A DNA stretch of 64,000 bases from positions 248,001 to 312,000 of the forward strand of contig JAHLKF010000002.1 of assembly GCA_025558075.1 (NCBI GenBank). Direction: 5' to 3'. The notes beneath the pieces are model-generated. The model was not told the origin of the DNA and made no database searches. It saw only the letters and a program-made list of their open reading frames with translations. Below are positions 1 through 12,254 of this stretch, one piece after another. Made by a program: the position numbers and the translations under genes. Each line of letters opens with the position of its first letter. Within the stretch, counting starts at the first letter, position 1. The stretch comes from Gaertneriomyces semiglobifer (taxonomy: Eukaryota; Chytridiomycota; Chytridiomycetes; Spizellomycetales; Spizellomycetaceae).

Positions 1-760
1 CCTAATGCGCCTGTTATACTTGTAGGTCTGCCTACAAATATGTCGCTGGATGGGGAGCTCTTCGCCGGGCGCGGAAAGTTCTCGGAAACGGTTTCGGTTG
101 TCAAAACGATCAATTCAAAGCAGTGGCACAAGATCAAATTTCATGTTTTCGACGCCCCAAGTATAGGCTCCCAGCCGTTTGAGCAGAGGATCGAAGAGAT
201 CAAAAAATACTTTGCGTCCACCACTGCTATACTTGATAAAACTGTTCACATCGTTGAACAACAAAGGTGCACAGGGCCTCAAGATCTATTGGACCAGCTG
301 AAAAGTATAGAGGCGAAAGGTGGTGAAGGGCTGATGCTGAGAGAATTTGGAAGCGTGTATGAGGGCAAGCGATCAGCGACACTGAGGAAAGTGAAGACAT
401 TTTACGACGCGGAGGCGAAAGTGGTTGGTTATGAACCGGGGAAAGGCAAACACAAGGGTAGCACCGGGGCACTCAAGGTATGAATTTACCGCATGCATTG
501 CAGGCGATTTCATTCTAAACATGTGCGTGCAGTGTGTAATGGAGTCCGGGAAGGAGTTCAAGATTGGAACAGGCTTATCTGATCAAGAACGTCGAAACCC
601 TCCCGCTATTGATGCAATTGTAACCTATCGCTTTCAAGAGCTCACCAACGACGGGGTTCCAAGATTTCCTAGTTATATAGGAGTTAGAGTAGATGCGGAT
701 GAACCCAAGGATTATGTTTTCCCCAAAAAAACAAAGTGGGACCCGCGATGTATGACTTAG
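1..760 (+). CDS. ATP-dependent DNA ligase, 5'-truncated by window edge
   Basis: This is the C-terminal part of a nucleotidyltransferase-type DNA ligase, which seals nicks by AMP transfer from ATP. Visible motifs are LDGELFAGRGKF (strand after the catalytic-lysine region), KFHVFDAP (motif III-like), EGLMLRE (motif IV) and LRKVKTFYD followed by KVVGY (motif V). A short OB-fold follows, containing EFKIGTGLSD. Exons are roughly 1-477 and 533-760. The intron at 478-532 sits in phase 0, giving ..GALK then CVMESGK. The upstream sequence stays open to base 1, but a TAG at 24-26 could be a splice acceptor, so the true exon start is uncertain and the catalytic lysine lies outside the window. Size and motif spacing resemble the small ligases of bacteria, viruses and protists more than LIG1 or LIG4. 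The stop is at 758-760. Confidence 0.85.
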
Positions 761-888
761 ATATGCACGTTAGCGATAACACAAAATATACGCCAACCCA
801 TACGCGCGCCGTGCTGAACTAGAGTTGTTTGTAAAGTCAGGGCATAATCATAGGCTTCATTATTTCAAGCGTCTTTTAAGAAATCAGG

Positions 889-1940
889 ATGGGCCAAGGT
901 GATGAGAACGGTCAGCAAGGCAGTGTCACTAAGTCAGATGCGGGCGAGGTTACGGCTGAAGATGCCAACCGCCCGTCTGACGAAGAAATTCTGAAGTATG
1001 AGACGGAGATAAACGCAGAGTACATAAACGCACCACTCATAAGTGAGGTGAAGGACTTCAACGAACTAGTCAAGGAGTATGCAACTGGATTACCTGTATT
1101 CAAGGACAAGATAAATGTACTTTGAGGCACGCACGATCTTTATTGGATGGATGTAACTCTGTGCTAATTGTTCTCACAGCACATTGCATCCACATGCACC
1201 GGCATGCGAACTGTTAAGCGCGATGGCAACTGCTTCTACCGTGCATTTGCGTTTCGTCTGTGTGAGCTCGTGTGGGTAAACGCGGCGACACCGTGGGCTT
1301 CGGCCGTGATAGAACGAGCGACTGCTACCAAGACGTTAATGACGGAGGCCGGGTACGACATGAGCATACTGAGCGACTTTTGGGAACCATTGGAAATGGC
1401 ATTGACTCCACAACCCGACGTGTCAAAGCTTTATGAGATGTTCCAAACGGATTATATTGGCGACACGATAGTATGCTATTTACGCCTTGTTACCGCCGCA
1501 TACATGAAACAGGTGGGTTGCTGCTTGGTGACGCCGTTTCTGTTTCTTTTGCTAGTTGTTAGAAAGCTCAATCATCTGTGCAGCATCGCGACCTCTTCGA
1601 AGCATTCATACTGGATAGCTTCCCAACGCTGGAGACATTCATAGGTTCTCAAGTAGAGCCAAGTACGTACACTGAGAGTGTTGTTATATTGGCCAACTAC
1701 TATCTGACAATGTACATTACAGTGAGCATTGAGGCGGACCAACCTCAAATAGTCGCCATGGTCAACGGACTAGGTATCACTGTCAAAATTGCCAATCTCG
1801 ACCCATCTCCTACAGACACAGGCATCAACTATCACGAGCTGTCGCCAATGGAGGAAGTACAAGACGCTGATGCTTTTCAAGTGGAGCTCCTTTATCGACC
1901 TGGCCACTACGACATCCTATATTCTCGGAGCAAGGTTTGA
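889..1940 (+). CDS. Otubain-type (OTUB) ubiquitin thioesterase
   Basis: This is a cysteine protease of the otubain/C65 family, which removes ubiquitin from substrates. The catalytic block KRDGNCFYRAF is present (Asp91, Cys94 in my model) and the C-terminal His block reads LLYRPGHYDILY. Exons are 889-1116, 1180-1512, 1584-1662 and 1723-1940, which gives 285 aa, close to human OTUB1 (271 aa). The third intron (1663-1722, donor GTACGT) is 60 nt long and free of stops, so it looks like coding sequence. Removing it restores the family motif VEPM followed by SIEADQ, which is why I call it an intron. The N-terminal 45 residues are acidic and polar, as in OTUB1. The gene converges with the carrier gene 47 bp downstream. 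Confidence 0.92.
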
Positions 1941-1987
1941 GGTAGCGTCCGCGAGTTCTATAAAATCATCAATCTATCTACACTATC

Positions 1988-3418
1988 CTATTGAGAGCTC
2001 CAGCTTTTGATGGTCTCATATCCGGACATAGCGAACATGGCCCCCGGCACGGTTACCAGCAGACGTAATCTGAGCCCTTTGTAAAACCCTCCTATTCCTT
2101 CTTGCTGGTATATGGTTCTCGCCAAATGCCAATACCCTCTTTTCATGATTTCTGCGTCCGTCGTGCACTTCGGATCCAGCAGCTGCTGTCGTATTCGAAG
2201 GATTTCGAAAGGATTATTCGCACATACTGAGGAAAAGCCTGCAACTCCACCACTCAAAGCGTTGATGACATGCTCGCGGTTTTGCACTGGTCGGGCAGTG
2301 TAGCGTTCCATGACAGATAATGCTTTGTGCACAAGGGATTTGCTGTGTTCGTAGGAGCCCCATTGTACTGCGGACGCAGGGGCATATGCGCCAATATCTG
2401 CAAGGCCAGCTCAAATGAGAAAGTGGGAGAAGTTGAATGAAGATACTCCTCGCGTACATGCGACATAACCGCGGTAAAATCCCCGCAGACCCTCAATTCT
2501 GAATATCCTTCGTGCAAGATCTGCCAAGGAAATAAATACGTGGCATGGATGGCACTGTTCATGAAAGTACCAGCCATACCTATAGGACCCGTATATAACC
2601 TGGAGTTATGCGCGAAGCCGCGAACATTTTGCACTTGTAAGCGTTGGGCGACCACATCCGCAGGAACGTCTTTTAAGCAAAGATCTTTCCATGAGAACCA
2701 CCACTACCGCCGTCGTGCTCGGCAAGTTAAACTTACAGAATAATCCAGCTGATATTTCGGCCCACGCGCCTAACTTTCACAGTTAGATCTTGACCGCAGG
2801 TGCAACGCGCGCAAGCGCACATTAGAAGATTTATTACCTGCTGCGAACCCTCGAAGGAAGGGATTACTTCCAAAGCTTTGTGCAGCTACATTTTGCGCCC
2901 AAACGTCCTGAACTGTTTCATACGCTAGGTAATACATGGCTTGCCCAGGGAATGACCCGACTACTGCCGGTGGGAGGCCTCGCCAGAACCGCGCAATTCC
3001 TATGAACACGGAAGTGTAAATCTTCGTCATTGCTCGATGTCAACGCGTAGCTATGAACCTACCCTCATTCTTTGCCATTCTATAGATTGTTTTTATCACA
3101 CTTGTTCGTCCAAATTGTGCACCCTGTGGCGCGCACGATGTGAAACTGCATTCAGCACATGGCAGCTTCCTTTGAGCAGGGACAACCGCCCACCTTATCT
3201 GACATGATGACCGTTTTCACTGTGTCCAGTGGAAACAAAGAGGTATCTACACACAAAATGAACAGGCTTCCAAACGCCGCGTATTTCCCGGTATCCATGT
3301 CCGACAAATTGATTCGTTCCGGCAGCGGACTGTGCACATGTTCTGCTATCTGTTTAGACTGCTGCCCTGCTGGATCGTATATTGGCGGAATGCCGATGGC
3401 TGAGAGGTGAGGATCCAT
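1988..3418 (-). CDS. Mitochondrial carrier (SLC25 family, SLC25A44-like)
   Basis: This is a solute carrier of the inner mitochondrial membrane with three repeats, whose signatures read PLDTVKTVIMSDK, VPADVVAQRLQVQ and NPFEILRIRQQLLD. Exons on the minus strand are 3418-3194, 3123-3063, 2999-2838, 2769-2737, 2669-2580, 2520-2458 and 2397-1988, giving 347 aa. The 33-nt fourth exon supplies the start of repeat 2 and has a strong donor (GTAAGTTT). The segment before repeat 1 (DMDTGKYAAFG) and the repeat-2 end (GLRGFYRGYVA) resemble the SLC25A44 branch (branched-chain amino acids in animals), but substrate cannot be read from sequence. I chose the ATG at 3418; the frame stays open to 3532. The model is supported by phase agreement at all six introns. 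Confidence 0.85.
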
Positions 3419-3867
3419 TGCACCAAAATAATGCTTTAGACTGTGTAGACCTGCAAACGAGCCAAGTTTCGATGCGAATTGCTGAACTTGCGGCGAACTC
3501 AAATGGCAGACCCCCAAATTACAGAACATCATTCCCCCGAGGTGTAGCTATGTTTAGCAACACTGGTACGTGATGGCGGACCGCTTCAACCGCCACAACC
3601 AGAATGGAGGCGTATCAACTTCACGCAGGCGATAGCACCTCTTGGCTATAAGTTCTGTAGGTTGATCAGATGTTGCTTTTAATGGAAGAATTGCACATTC
3701 GATGTCAGTGCGAAAGTTTGGCGCAGACTTCCAAACTGACAAGGTGTCAAATACGCATATGTGGCACAGTCATGCATAGCCTCCGCGGATATGACCCGTT
3801 CTGAGCGTCGCGCCCTCGAATCTGCCAAGCTTTTGCACTTGAGAAGGCCACACTTGGAACGAGAACC
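3419..3867. promoter_or_regulatory. Divergent intergenic region, carrier and SARAF genes
   Basis: These 449 bp separate two head-to-head start codons and must hold both promoters. No further gene is supported. The carrier frame is open to 3532, so a longer N-terminus is possible. I see no clear TATA box or other named element. Confidence 0.4.
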
Positions 3868-5203
3868 ATGAAGATACTACCAGCATTACTCGGCCTTCTG
3901 GCCTGTGCTACCGCTACCCAAGCGGCGAGCAAGCACCAGAAAGTTTTACTTCGTGATGTCCAGGTGCGGTTGGAATCACTCCTTGCAATCGAGCTTTGCG
4001 GGAAGCACTAAACCACTCCGATCCTAGACCTTGACGCTCTATCGCGGAGAACTTACAACGGGTCGTAGACTCAAGCCAATTCCCCAGATAAAGTGCGTGG
4101 GTGGGGATGCGTGTAAAGACGTCGTTCCCGAAGTTATTCAATGTCGTCAGGTGAGCGGATTGTGGCGATACGTTGCGCTGCCTTATAAGGATATCGCTTC
4201 TATGTTCATGACTAATAGGCGACTGGATAGGTTGGATGGAATGGTGTAGATCCTCAATGGGAATGTAAGACTGATCTCGAGGAGGCCTGGCGGCTGGGGA
4301 AGACGGATGTTGCATGTGAAGGTTATTCCAGTCCAGACGATCCTTATATTTTAGCTGGATCATGTGGAGTGGAATATTCTTTGTATCGTACCCAAAAGTA
4401 TGTCGGAAAGTCTGGGAGACCACAACCTGGGAAACCACATACTACCGAAGACTTTAAGGGTGCGTGAGTTGTTCCTTTGAACTATGTTCTGACCAGTCAT
4501 TCACGGCGATCGCCTTCCACCACAGCATCCAATCAAGAATCCTCAGACTCAGAAGGGTCTTGGGCGCCATGGATATTCTGGATACTGGTCGGTCTATTGT
4601 TTCTATGGAGGTACGACATTAGTGAAGCGGTAGTTATCACCGCAAACTTACTGAACTGGTACATCTGACAATAGCTGGAACAGAAGTAGTACCCCTACTA
4701 GCTTTCACGCGGATGCCAGCGGGCGCAGTGGTTATGGCCATGGACCATCAGGTGATTACCATGGGATCCTGATATATGACTTTCCTCGACCGTATCTGAC
4801 CGCGATTTTAGATGATTCTGACGATTATCCGCCGCCCTATTATCCTCCAGGATCTGATAGACCGCCGTCCACCCGCGGACCCTTTGGGGGCGGATGGCCT
4901 GGGTCGGGTGCCCGAAGGAAGGATTTTGATTCAGGACCGTCGCCGTCATCTTCTTCATCTTCAAGCGGGCCAGGTTTTTGGACAGGCCTTGCGGCCGGTG
5001 CTGCTGGCACAGTCTTAGCTGATAGAATTTTTAATCGAGACAGAGATTCGAGTAGGCATGCGTCTCCCGCAGGACCGTCTCGACCTTCCCGAAGTACTTT
5101 TTGGGCCCCTTCGTCGTCTGCTAGAAACTCATCGCCACCTTCCGACTCTTCCTCAGAAAGCACACGAACAACAACTGGGTATGGTGGAACGCGACGTCGT
5201 TGA
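3868..5203 (+). CDS. SARAF: SARAF-like store-operated calcium entry regulator
   Basis: SARAF is an ER membrane protein which, in animals, slows store-operated calcium entry by acting on STIM1. Exons are 3868-3963, 4028-4150, 4231-4459, 4526-4610 and 4675-5203, giving 353 aa (human 339). Visible features: an N-terminal signal peptide (MKILPALLGLLACATATQA), the lumenal start KVLLRDVQ, then LTLYRGELTTGRR, KCVGGDACKDVVPEVIQC, QWECKTDLEEAWRLGK and GYSSPDDPYILAGSCGVEY. A membrane helix (WAPWIFWILVGLLFLW) is followed by a proline- and serine-rich cytosolic tail. That tail contains SGPGFWTGLAAGAAGT and ends in GYGGTRRR, as in animal SARAF. The lumenal cysteines are kept. I chose a 66-nt intron at 4460-4525 over a 33-nt alternative because it is the usual length. 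Confidence 0.93.
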
Positions 5204-5653
5204 CGGCGGGCCACGCACCTGGCAGCCGCATATGCATTCTATAGGAAAAGTGCTTTGAGTAGGAGATAGTTCTAGGAATGCTTTTACATGCGGTCAGAAT
5301 AGCATTTCATGTCCCATTTCACTATTGCAGAACAATCGAGGCGCCCTTGCAGTACTCCGACGCTCAGGCCGCAGCTGGGGTAAACACGTCGGTTGTTCGC
5401 CGAAAGAAAAGCGCTTCCAGTAACATGTCGAGTCCTTGCATCATTCCTCCACAATATGAATGTGCAGTCCCCATTTCAGAACTAAGAGCCGTCCAAGTGC
5501 CCGTCCTGGCATTCATACGCGAAATAATAGTGCAAAGAAAACAACCCGGCGGACCGACTTCCTCATTAACTCTTGAGAAAGTGCCGAAAGGACATGATTG
5601 ACGATTTGACCGCTTGGCGGTGGAAGGAAAGAAGGTTGAGTAAGATCAGACAG

Positions 5654-5682
5654 CGGTGCGGGCAAAAGTTTCGACCGCACCG
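5654..5682. repeat. Short inverted repeat, 8-bp arms
   Basis: Arms CGGTGCGG (5654-5661) and CCGCACCG (5675-5682) flank a 13-nt spacer. It could form a GC-rich hairpin in RNA. It lies about 450 bp past the SARAF stop codon. Function is unknown and chance cannot be excluded. Confidence 0.4.
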
Positions 5683-7010
5683 TGCCGTTAGACCCCAGCC
5701 CGTACGGTTGAACTAAAAGATGGAGGGCAAATTAGATCATGCGCCCTGGTTACATCGGCCCAATACTCTCACCTGCACAACCAACTGCGGAAATGGACAG
5801 AGGAGTATCAAAGCAACAGGTATGCAATTGAACCAACATTTAAAGCGGGCCGCCTCCTCTCCATATCACTCCAGAGTCCATTTTCTCACTGTGTGAAGTA
5901 GCTAAATTCGGTTGCGCGCGACTTGATGTCATGGACAGTACTTAAGTGTCGAAGTCCTGTGCTCTCAAACATCATTGTCAGCACTTGATAGGGTCCTTGT
6001 GGCCCGGTGAAAAGTGCTGGATAGCCCATGGATGACACTCTCATCATATCGTACCTGGGAGAACCTCGCTGCCGAAACAGAGGGCGTAGTCGTCGTAAAA
6101 GCGTCCAGCTTTATAATTGATCTCTTCTGCCGAGCTATGGTCGTCGACAACCGCGAGTAGCACCTCTCCATGCGACGGAATTCCGCGCTGCCTAGCAATT
6201 CTTCAATGAATTAAGGAACGCAAGACGCGAAGGAAGTGTCCGTGTCGGCTTGCGCGTTGTAGGTAGTCATGAGCACATGTCCACACAAACAGGCTAGACA
6301 ACGAGTTGAAGCTGCAGAAGCTGTGCGCTGATTGCACCTCCTGCATACGGTGCGTGATGTTCCGGGACTTGACCAGTATGGTCGCGCTAACATCCTGGCG
6401 GCATCCTATGGCTTTCCCAGAGTTTCACGGCTGCCCATGAAAAATGGATGAACTGTGGGAATGTCGTGGGAAGCTGACGGCCCAGCATTTCGTCACAGTC
6501 CGAGAAAGCTCCCCTATGTTTGGCGCTGGAATAGATGGCAGTCGAGACGGGTACGGTCACTTCCTCGCCCTCACGCCTCTGGTGTGAAAGTTCACCAGGG
6601 TGACAACACCCACCCGCAAAGCCCGTGAACCGGCTTCTCTCCGGTGCTTGTTGATCTATGATAACTCCCACGAATCCCTAATCACACCAACAATGTGTTA
6701 TGTCTGGGAAGACTGTGGGAAGAAACAAGCAAGAGCGCGTCTGCCATTGAATTACGCACTTTGAATGCTCATTAGAACAAGCAGCACATTGACAGCAGAG
6801 ATATGCTTGGGAAGTAGAGTGGATGGCCCAGATAGCTGCTTTGATTATGTGCCCTTTTGTTATTCTCTGGATCATACGTGCTCATACTCATTGTTTCCGT
6901 CACCATGGCAGACTGCCACCTTGTTCATTACAAGCCTGGGCTGTCAGTTCACTCGATTTGAGCTACTAACAGGGAACGCCACGAGAAGGTCGCCCAGGAT
7001 AGTTCCCCAT

Positions 7011-7056
7011 AATAGGTTTTCTCTACTGTTAATAGGTTTCCACTACTAATAGGTTT
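7011..7056. repeat. Three copies of AATAGGTTT
   Basis: AATAGGTTT occurs at 7011, 7031 and 7048. The first two copies are followed by a similar pyrimidine-rich CTACT stretch, so this looks like a decayed tandem repeat of 17-20 nt units. No function is suggested. Confidence 0.5.
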
Positions 7057-7918
7057 AGAGGGCAGGAAGCTCTAGGGCCACATCGGCTTTTTATGTTGGG
7101 AAAGTTGCTGTGGTTTGCGTTTTACGCCCCTTTATAATTAGCAAAAAATAGTCTCTCGGTGACAAGAATAGCGAAACTAGACCTTACATGGAGAGGTACG
7201 TTTGTAGTCGGACAATCTATTGTTGGAGTGGGACCTGCCAAGTTGTATTTCTGAAGAGCCAAGGCCATTGACAGTGGGCGGCGTCAAGAAAACAAGTACA
7301 GCTGCGCGACAGATGACAAACGACAGAGTCGCTTCCGGTTTGAATGCAGAAGTTGGTACTAATCCTGCACGCAAACACCTGCAGTTCAGTTGGAAAGGCC
7401 ACTCTGACTGTGGGAAGCGCCTTACGCATGAGCATAGTCGTCTTTGCCAGTGACGAATAACGTACCTGCCATTTCCCTTACTTGCCAATCAATAACGCTT
7501 CGGCCAAACCCTTGACCAAATGGGTCCGATAACGTACCGGTTAGAGAAACTCGTAGACATAGATTTCATATACTTGTTGACGGCAGGATGGCCACCAGTC
7601 GAGGTGCTCAAACGTAAAAAGTAAAAAATGTCATCCTGTCTCTTACTGGGTCGGAAATACGTTTTAACTCACATGGAAAGATCATATGAAGGCAGACATC
7701 ATTTGCATTAACCGCATAATACTATTACTTCTGCAGAAATACTTGAAACTATTGTGAACATGGCATTGTCGTTGCCGTTTTGCAGAATCGGTCGAGGATA
7801 AACAAGCGCGACTATGAGAGCGGAGATGAGTGAAGTGGGCTATGACATTCACCCGCGCACGCGACAATCTCAAAAAATATCAAACTTCCTCAGAAGGCGT
7901 GTGCGATGATATAGCGAC

Positions 7919-9927
<2,009 letters not shown>

Positions 9928-10259
9928 AGTCTGTGTACATGAGCCTTCGGTAACAGGCAGACATCGACATTTGTACATAAAAGATTTCTCAGTTGCCGCT
10001 AATAGTTAAGTCTGTCTCTTGCGAGAAGATTCGCCGACATGAAGGAAAATGTCCAATTGTGATTCTTCTGTTGTGCACCCGAAGCGGCGTGGATGCCATT
10101 ATGCGGCCGGATTGAGACTCGGTTCTCAATCTGGCAATCACTGAGTTTTAGGTGAACGCGTCAAGATTGTTGGCAGCAACAAGGGATTGAAACATTGAGG
10201 ATCGGGCCGTTTGATTGCTGCGGATCGTGGTTATGGCTCTAGTTGAGTAGGCCACATGG
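9928..10259. other. Convergent 3' intergenic region
   Basis: 332 bp between two convergent stop codons, presumably both 3' UTRs and polyadenylation sites. I see no gene or repeat in it. Confidence 0.5.
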
Positions 10260-12163
10260 CTATGCGCCTCCAAAAACCAACGTGGAACAAGCACCATAGA
10301 GCTTCCTCGCGAGTTGTAGGCGTTGAATCAATCGGGCTTCACTTGCCTGTTGCTGCCAAATGTCCGCCAACCGCATGTCAGTTCCCAAATAATCGGACTC
10401 ATGTAAAAGTTGAAAGATCACGCTAGGCATAGTAGCCACGGCGTCCGCATTAAAGCATAGTTTCGAATGCCGCATGTTGCTCATTAGCAGCTCCGCGTAC
10501 AATTGGTCCAGCTCGGCATTCACAGCCTCCATTCCCTTTAATAACGGCTCACGCGCGAGTCGAAACTGATAACTTTCCAGCTGGTAAACTCGTCGAAAGT
10601 ATCCAACCAGGGGTCCTGATGCCTGCTCAATCGCAGCTTTGGCGGTAGCCACCGCGCAACGCGTGCGATGAAGTGAGGGAAGTGATGACGAGAGTGACCG
10701 CGATAGAGTCAGGATCGTATTAGCCGGTCCTTGCGATTCCAGGACATCTTGATAACAAAGCTCCAACATCTAAGTTCCTTTGAGTATCGCGAATGCAACA
10801 CGCAGAGGTCACAAACAAAACTAACCTGAGCGTCCCAATCCGAAAACGTCTGTCTCCTGCCTATCACTACGCGCTCCAAATGCAGTGCACCGACATGTTC
10901 CTCATGATCGTAAATTTGCCGTAGTAAAGCTCGGCGTGCCGCAAGCTCATCATCAAGCTGAACAAGACACGTGATAATTTCCGGATTTACAGCAGACGTC
11001 TGAGAAAACGAGATCGTATTTGCTGACGTTGCTGGCAGCAACTCCACACTTTCGTCAACTCCTTGCCGCTTACCGGAGAAGGTGAGTGTGTCCGTAACAA
11101 GCTTTCTTCTCTTAGCAGCTGATGGATCAGCTGAGTCACTGGATGTCAATAAGTGACCATGACTTGGGGTTTGCGGGCACGGTCCACCGTCATCCTGCTC
11201 GGTTTGAGCAATACATGCCGATGGCATGGCATTTGCGATCGGACCTTGAGCTGGGTCAAAATCCATAGCCGAGGCCTTCTTCCTCCTCAGCCCACGTTTA
11301 CGCCGTCTGTTATTTTTCTTCACGCTGGCATCCTGTGGATTTTGAGCCGTAACCAGAGCAACTGTCGGCTCTTGACGTTGTAGGATGGCTTTTGACGATC
11401 CTCCGTTCGATTGATTATCTCCAATCATGTTAGGCGACGGAGTCTGCGAGCCGGCTGGTAACGAACGTGGAGGGACAGCTATCTCGGCTCTCACATCTTT
11501 CTGTAATGATCGGCTAGCATTCCTGCTGTACGCTGCACGCTTCAGTGCTCTCCGTTTGGCGTCCGTCTCGACCTTAACGGCCCAGTACTGTTCAAGTTTG
11601 TACGAGGCGTAGTTGCTCCCACCGATCAGTTTTTGCAAGCTTATTGTGTCAGAAACACTGAAGTAGAGGACACCATCAGTCAAGTGGCAGCTTCTCCGCG
11701 CGTGATCGTTCCAGATATTCAGGAAACCACAACTGCAACATCTCGTTCCAATTCTATGAAAGAACTGATGCAGTCTAATAGCTTGAAGAGCATCGGCTGA
11801 CGTGCTTGAGGATTCAGACTCCTCTTCAATCAACGAGACAATTGACTGAGTTGGGCGGAAGGTTTCAGGTACGGATAAGAAACATCCGCAGTTTTCGCAT
11901 GTTGTCAACCAAGTCGAACATGCTGGACAACAAAGCTTGTAGACATCTCGTTGCACCTGTACTTCCTTAAGAAACCTGCTTGCTGGCGCCTGCGTGTGCA
12001 ATATGCAAGAGCTTGTGGGGCACTTGTATGTAGGCTTTCCCATGTTAGAAGCAGAGCGCACACGCTGCCAACTTGTTGAAAAGAACCTGGAAAAAGCGCA
12101 AGAACGCGCGGCGTCCGCGCATGTCCGACTGCATGACTGTGCCGTCTGCCTGACGTAAGACAT
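10260..12163 (-). CDS. Unknown Cys-rich protein with possible zinc ribbon
   Basis: I do not recognise this protein. Two exons, 12163-10826 and 10769-10260, are joined in phase 0 across a 56-nt intron (..SDWDAQ then MLELCYQDV..) for 615 aa. The N-terminal third carries paired cysteines (CPTSSC, CCPAC, CENCGC, CCSCG) spaced like zinc-binding knuckles. The middle is polar and low-complexity with a basic patch (KKNNRRRKRGLRRKK) that could be a nuclear localisation signal. The last 200 residues are predicted by eye to be mostly helical and coiled-coil-like. An internal ATG at 12043 (MGKPTYKCP) would remove an Arg- and Ser-rich 40-residue leader that resembles an organelle presequence. The presequence and the basic patch point to different compartments, so the true start matters. 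Confidence 0.7.
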
Positions 12164-12254
12164 GTCGTCGCGAACGGAAGTGCGAAAATCCTGGCGATTT
12201 CCACTGTCAGCAAGATCTTGTTGACGACAAGGCTAGGTCGCTAGTGTTCCAATA
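12164..12254. promoter_or_regulatory. Very short bidirectional promoter
   Basis: Only 91 bp separate the first start codon of the Cys-rich gene (minus) from that of TAM41 (plus); the gap is 211 bp if the internal start at 12043 is used. Both 5' UTRs and the shared core promoter must fit here or overlap coding sequence. No named motif stands out. Confidence 0.45.

Larger units (their letters stand above)
5204..7918. other. Gene-poor stretch, no supported gene
   Basis: About 2.7 kb with only short reading frames (none above about 110 codons) that match no family I recognise and have no coherent splice chain. It holds a short inverted repeat near 5654-5682 and a three-copy short repeat near 7011-7056. 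It may contain decayed sequence, regulatory DNA of the aldehyde dehydrogenase gene or a non-coding RNA; nothing decides between these. Confidence 0.5.

Noticed and set aside
2521..2579. Reading through carrier introns as coding
   Set aside because: The open stretches in other frames break the SLC25 repeat signatures; splicing restores all three.
4464..4496. A 33-nt SARAF intron using the GTGAGT donor
   Set aside because: A 66-nt intron (4460-4525) keeps the frame, has the normal length and a better acceptor; the 33-nt version would add residues not expected in the family.
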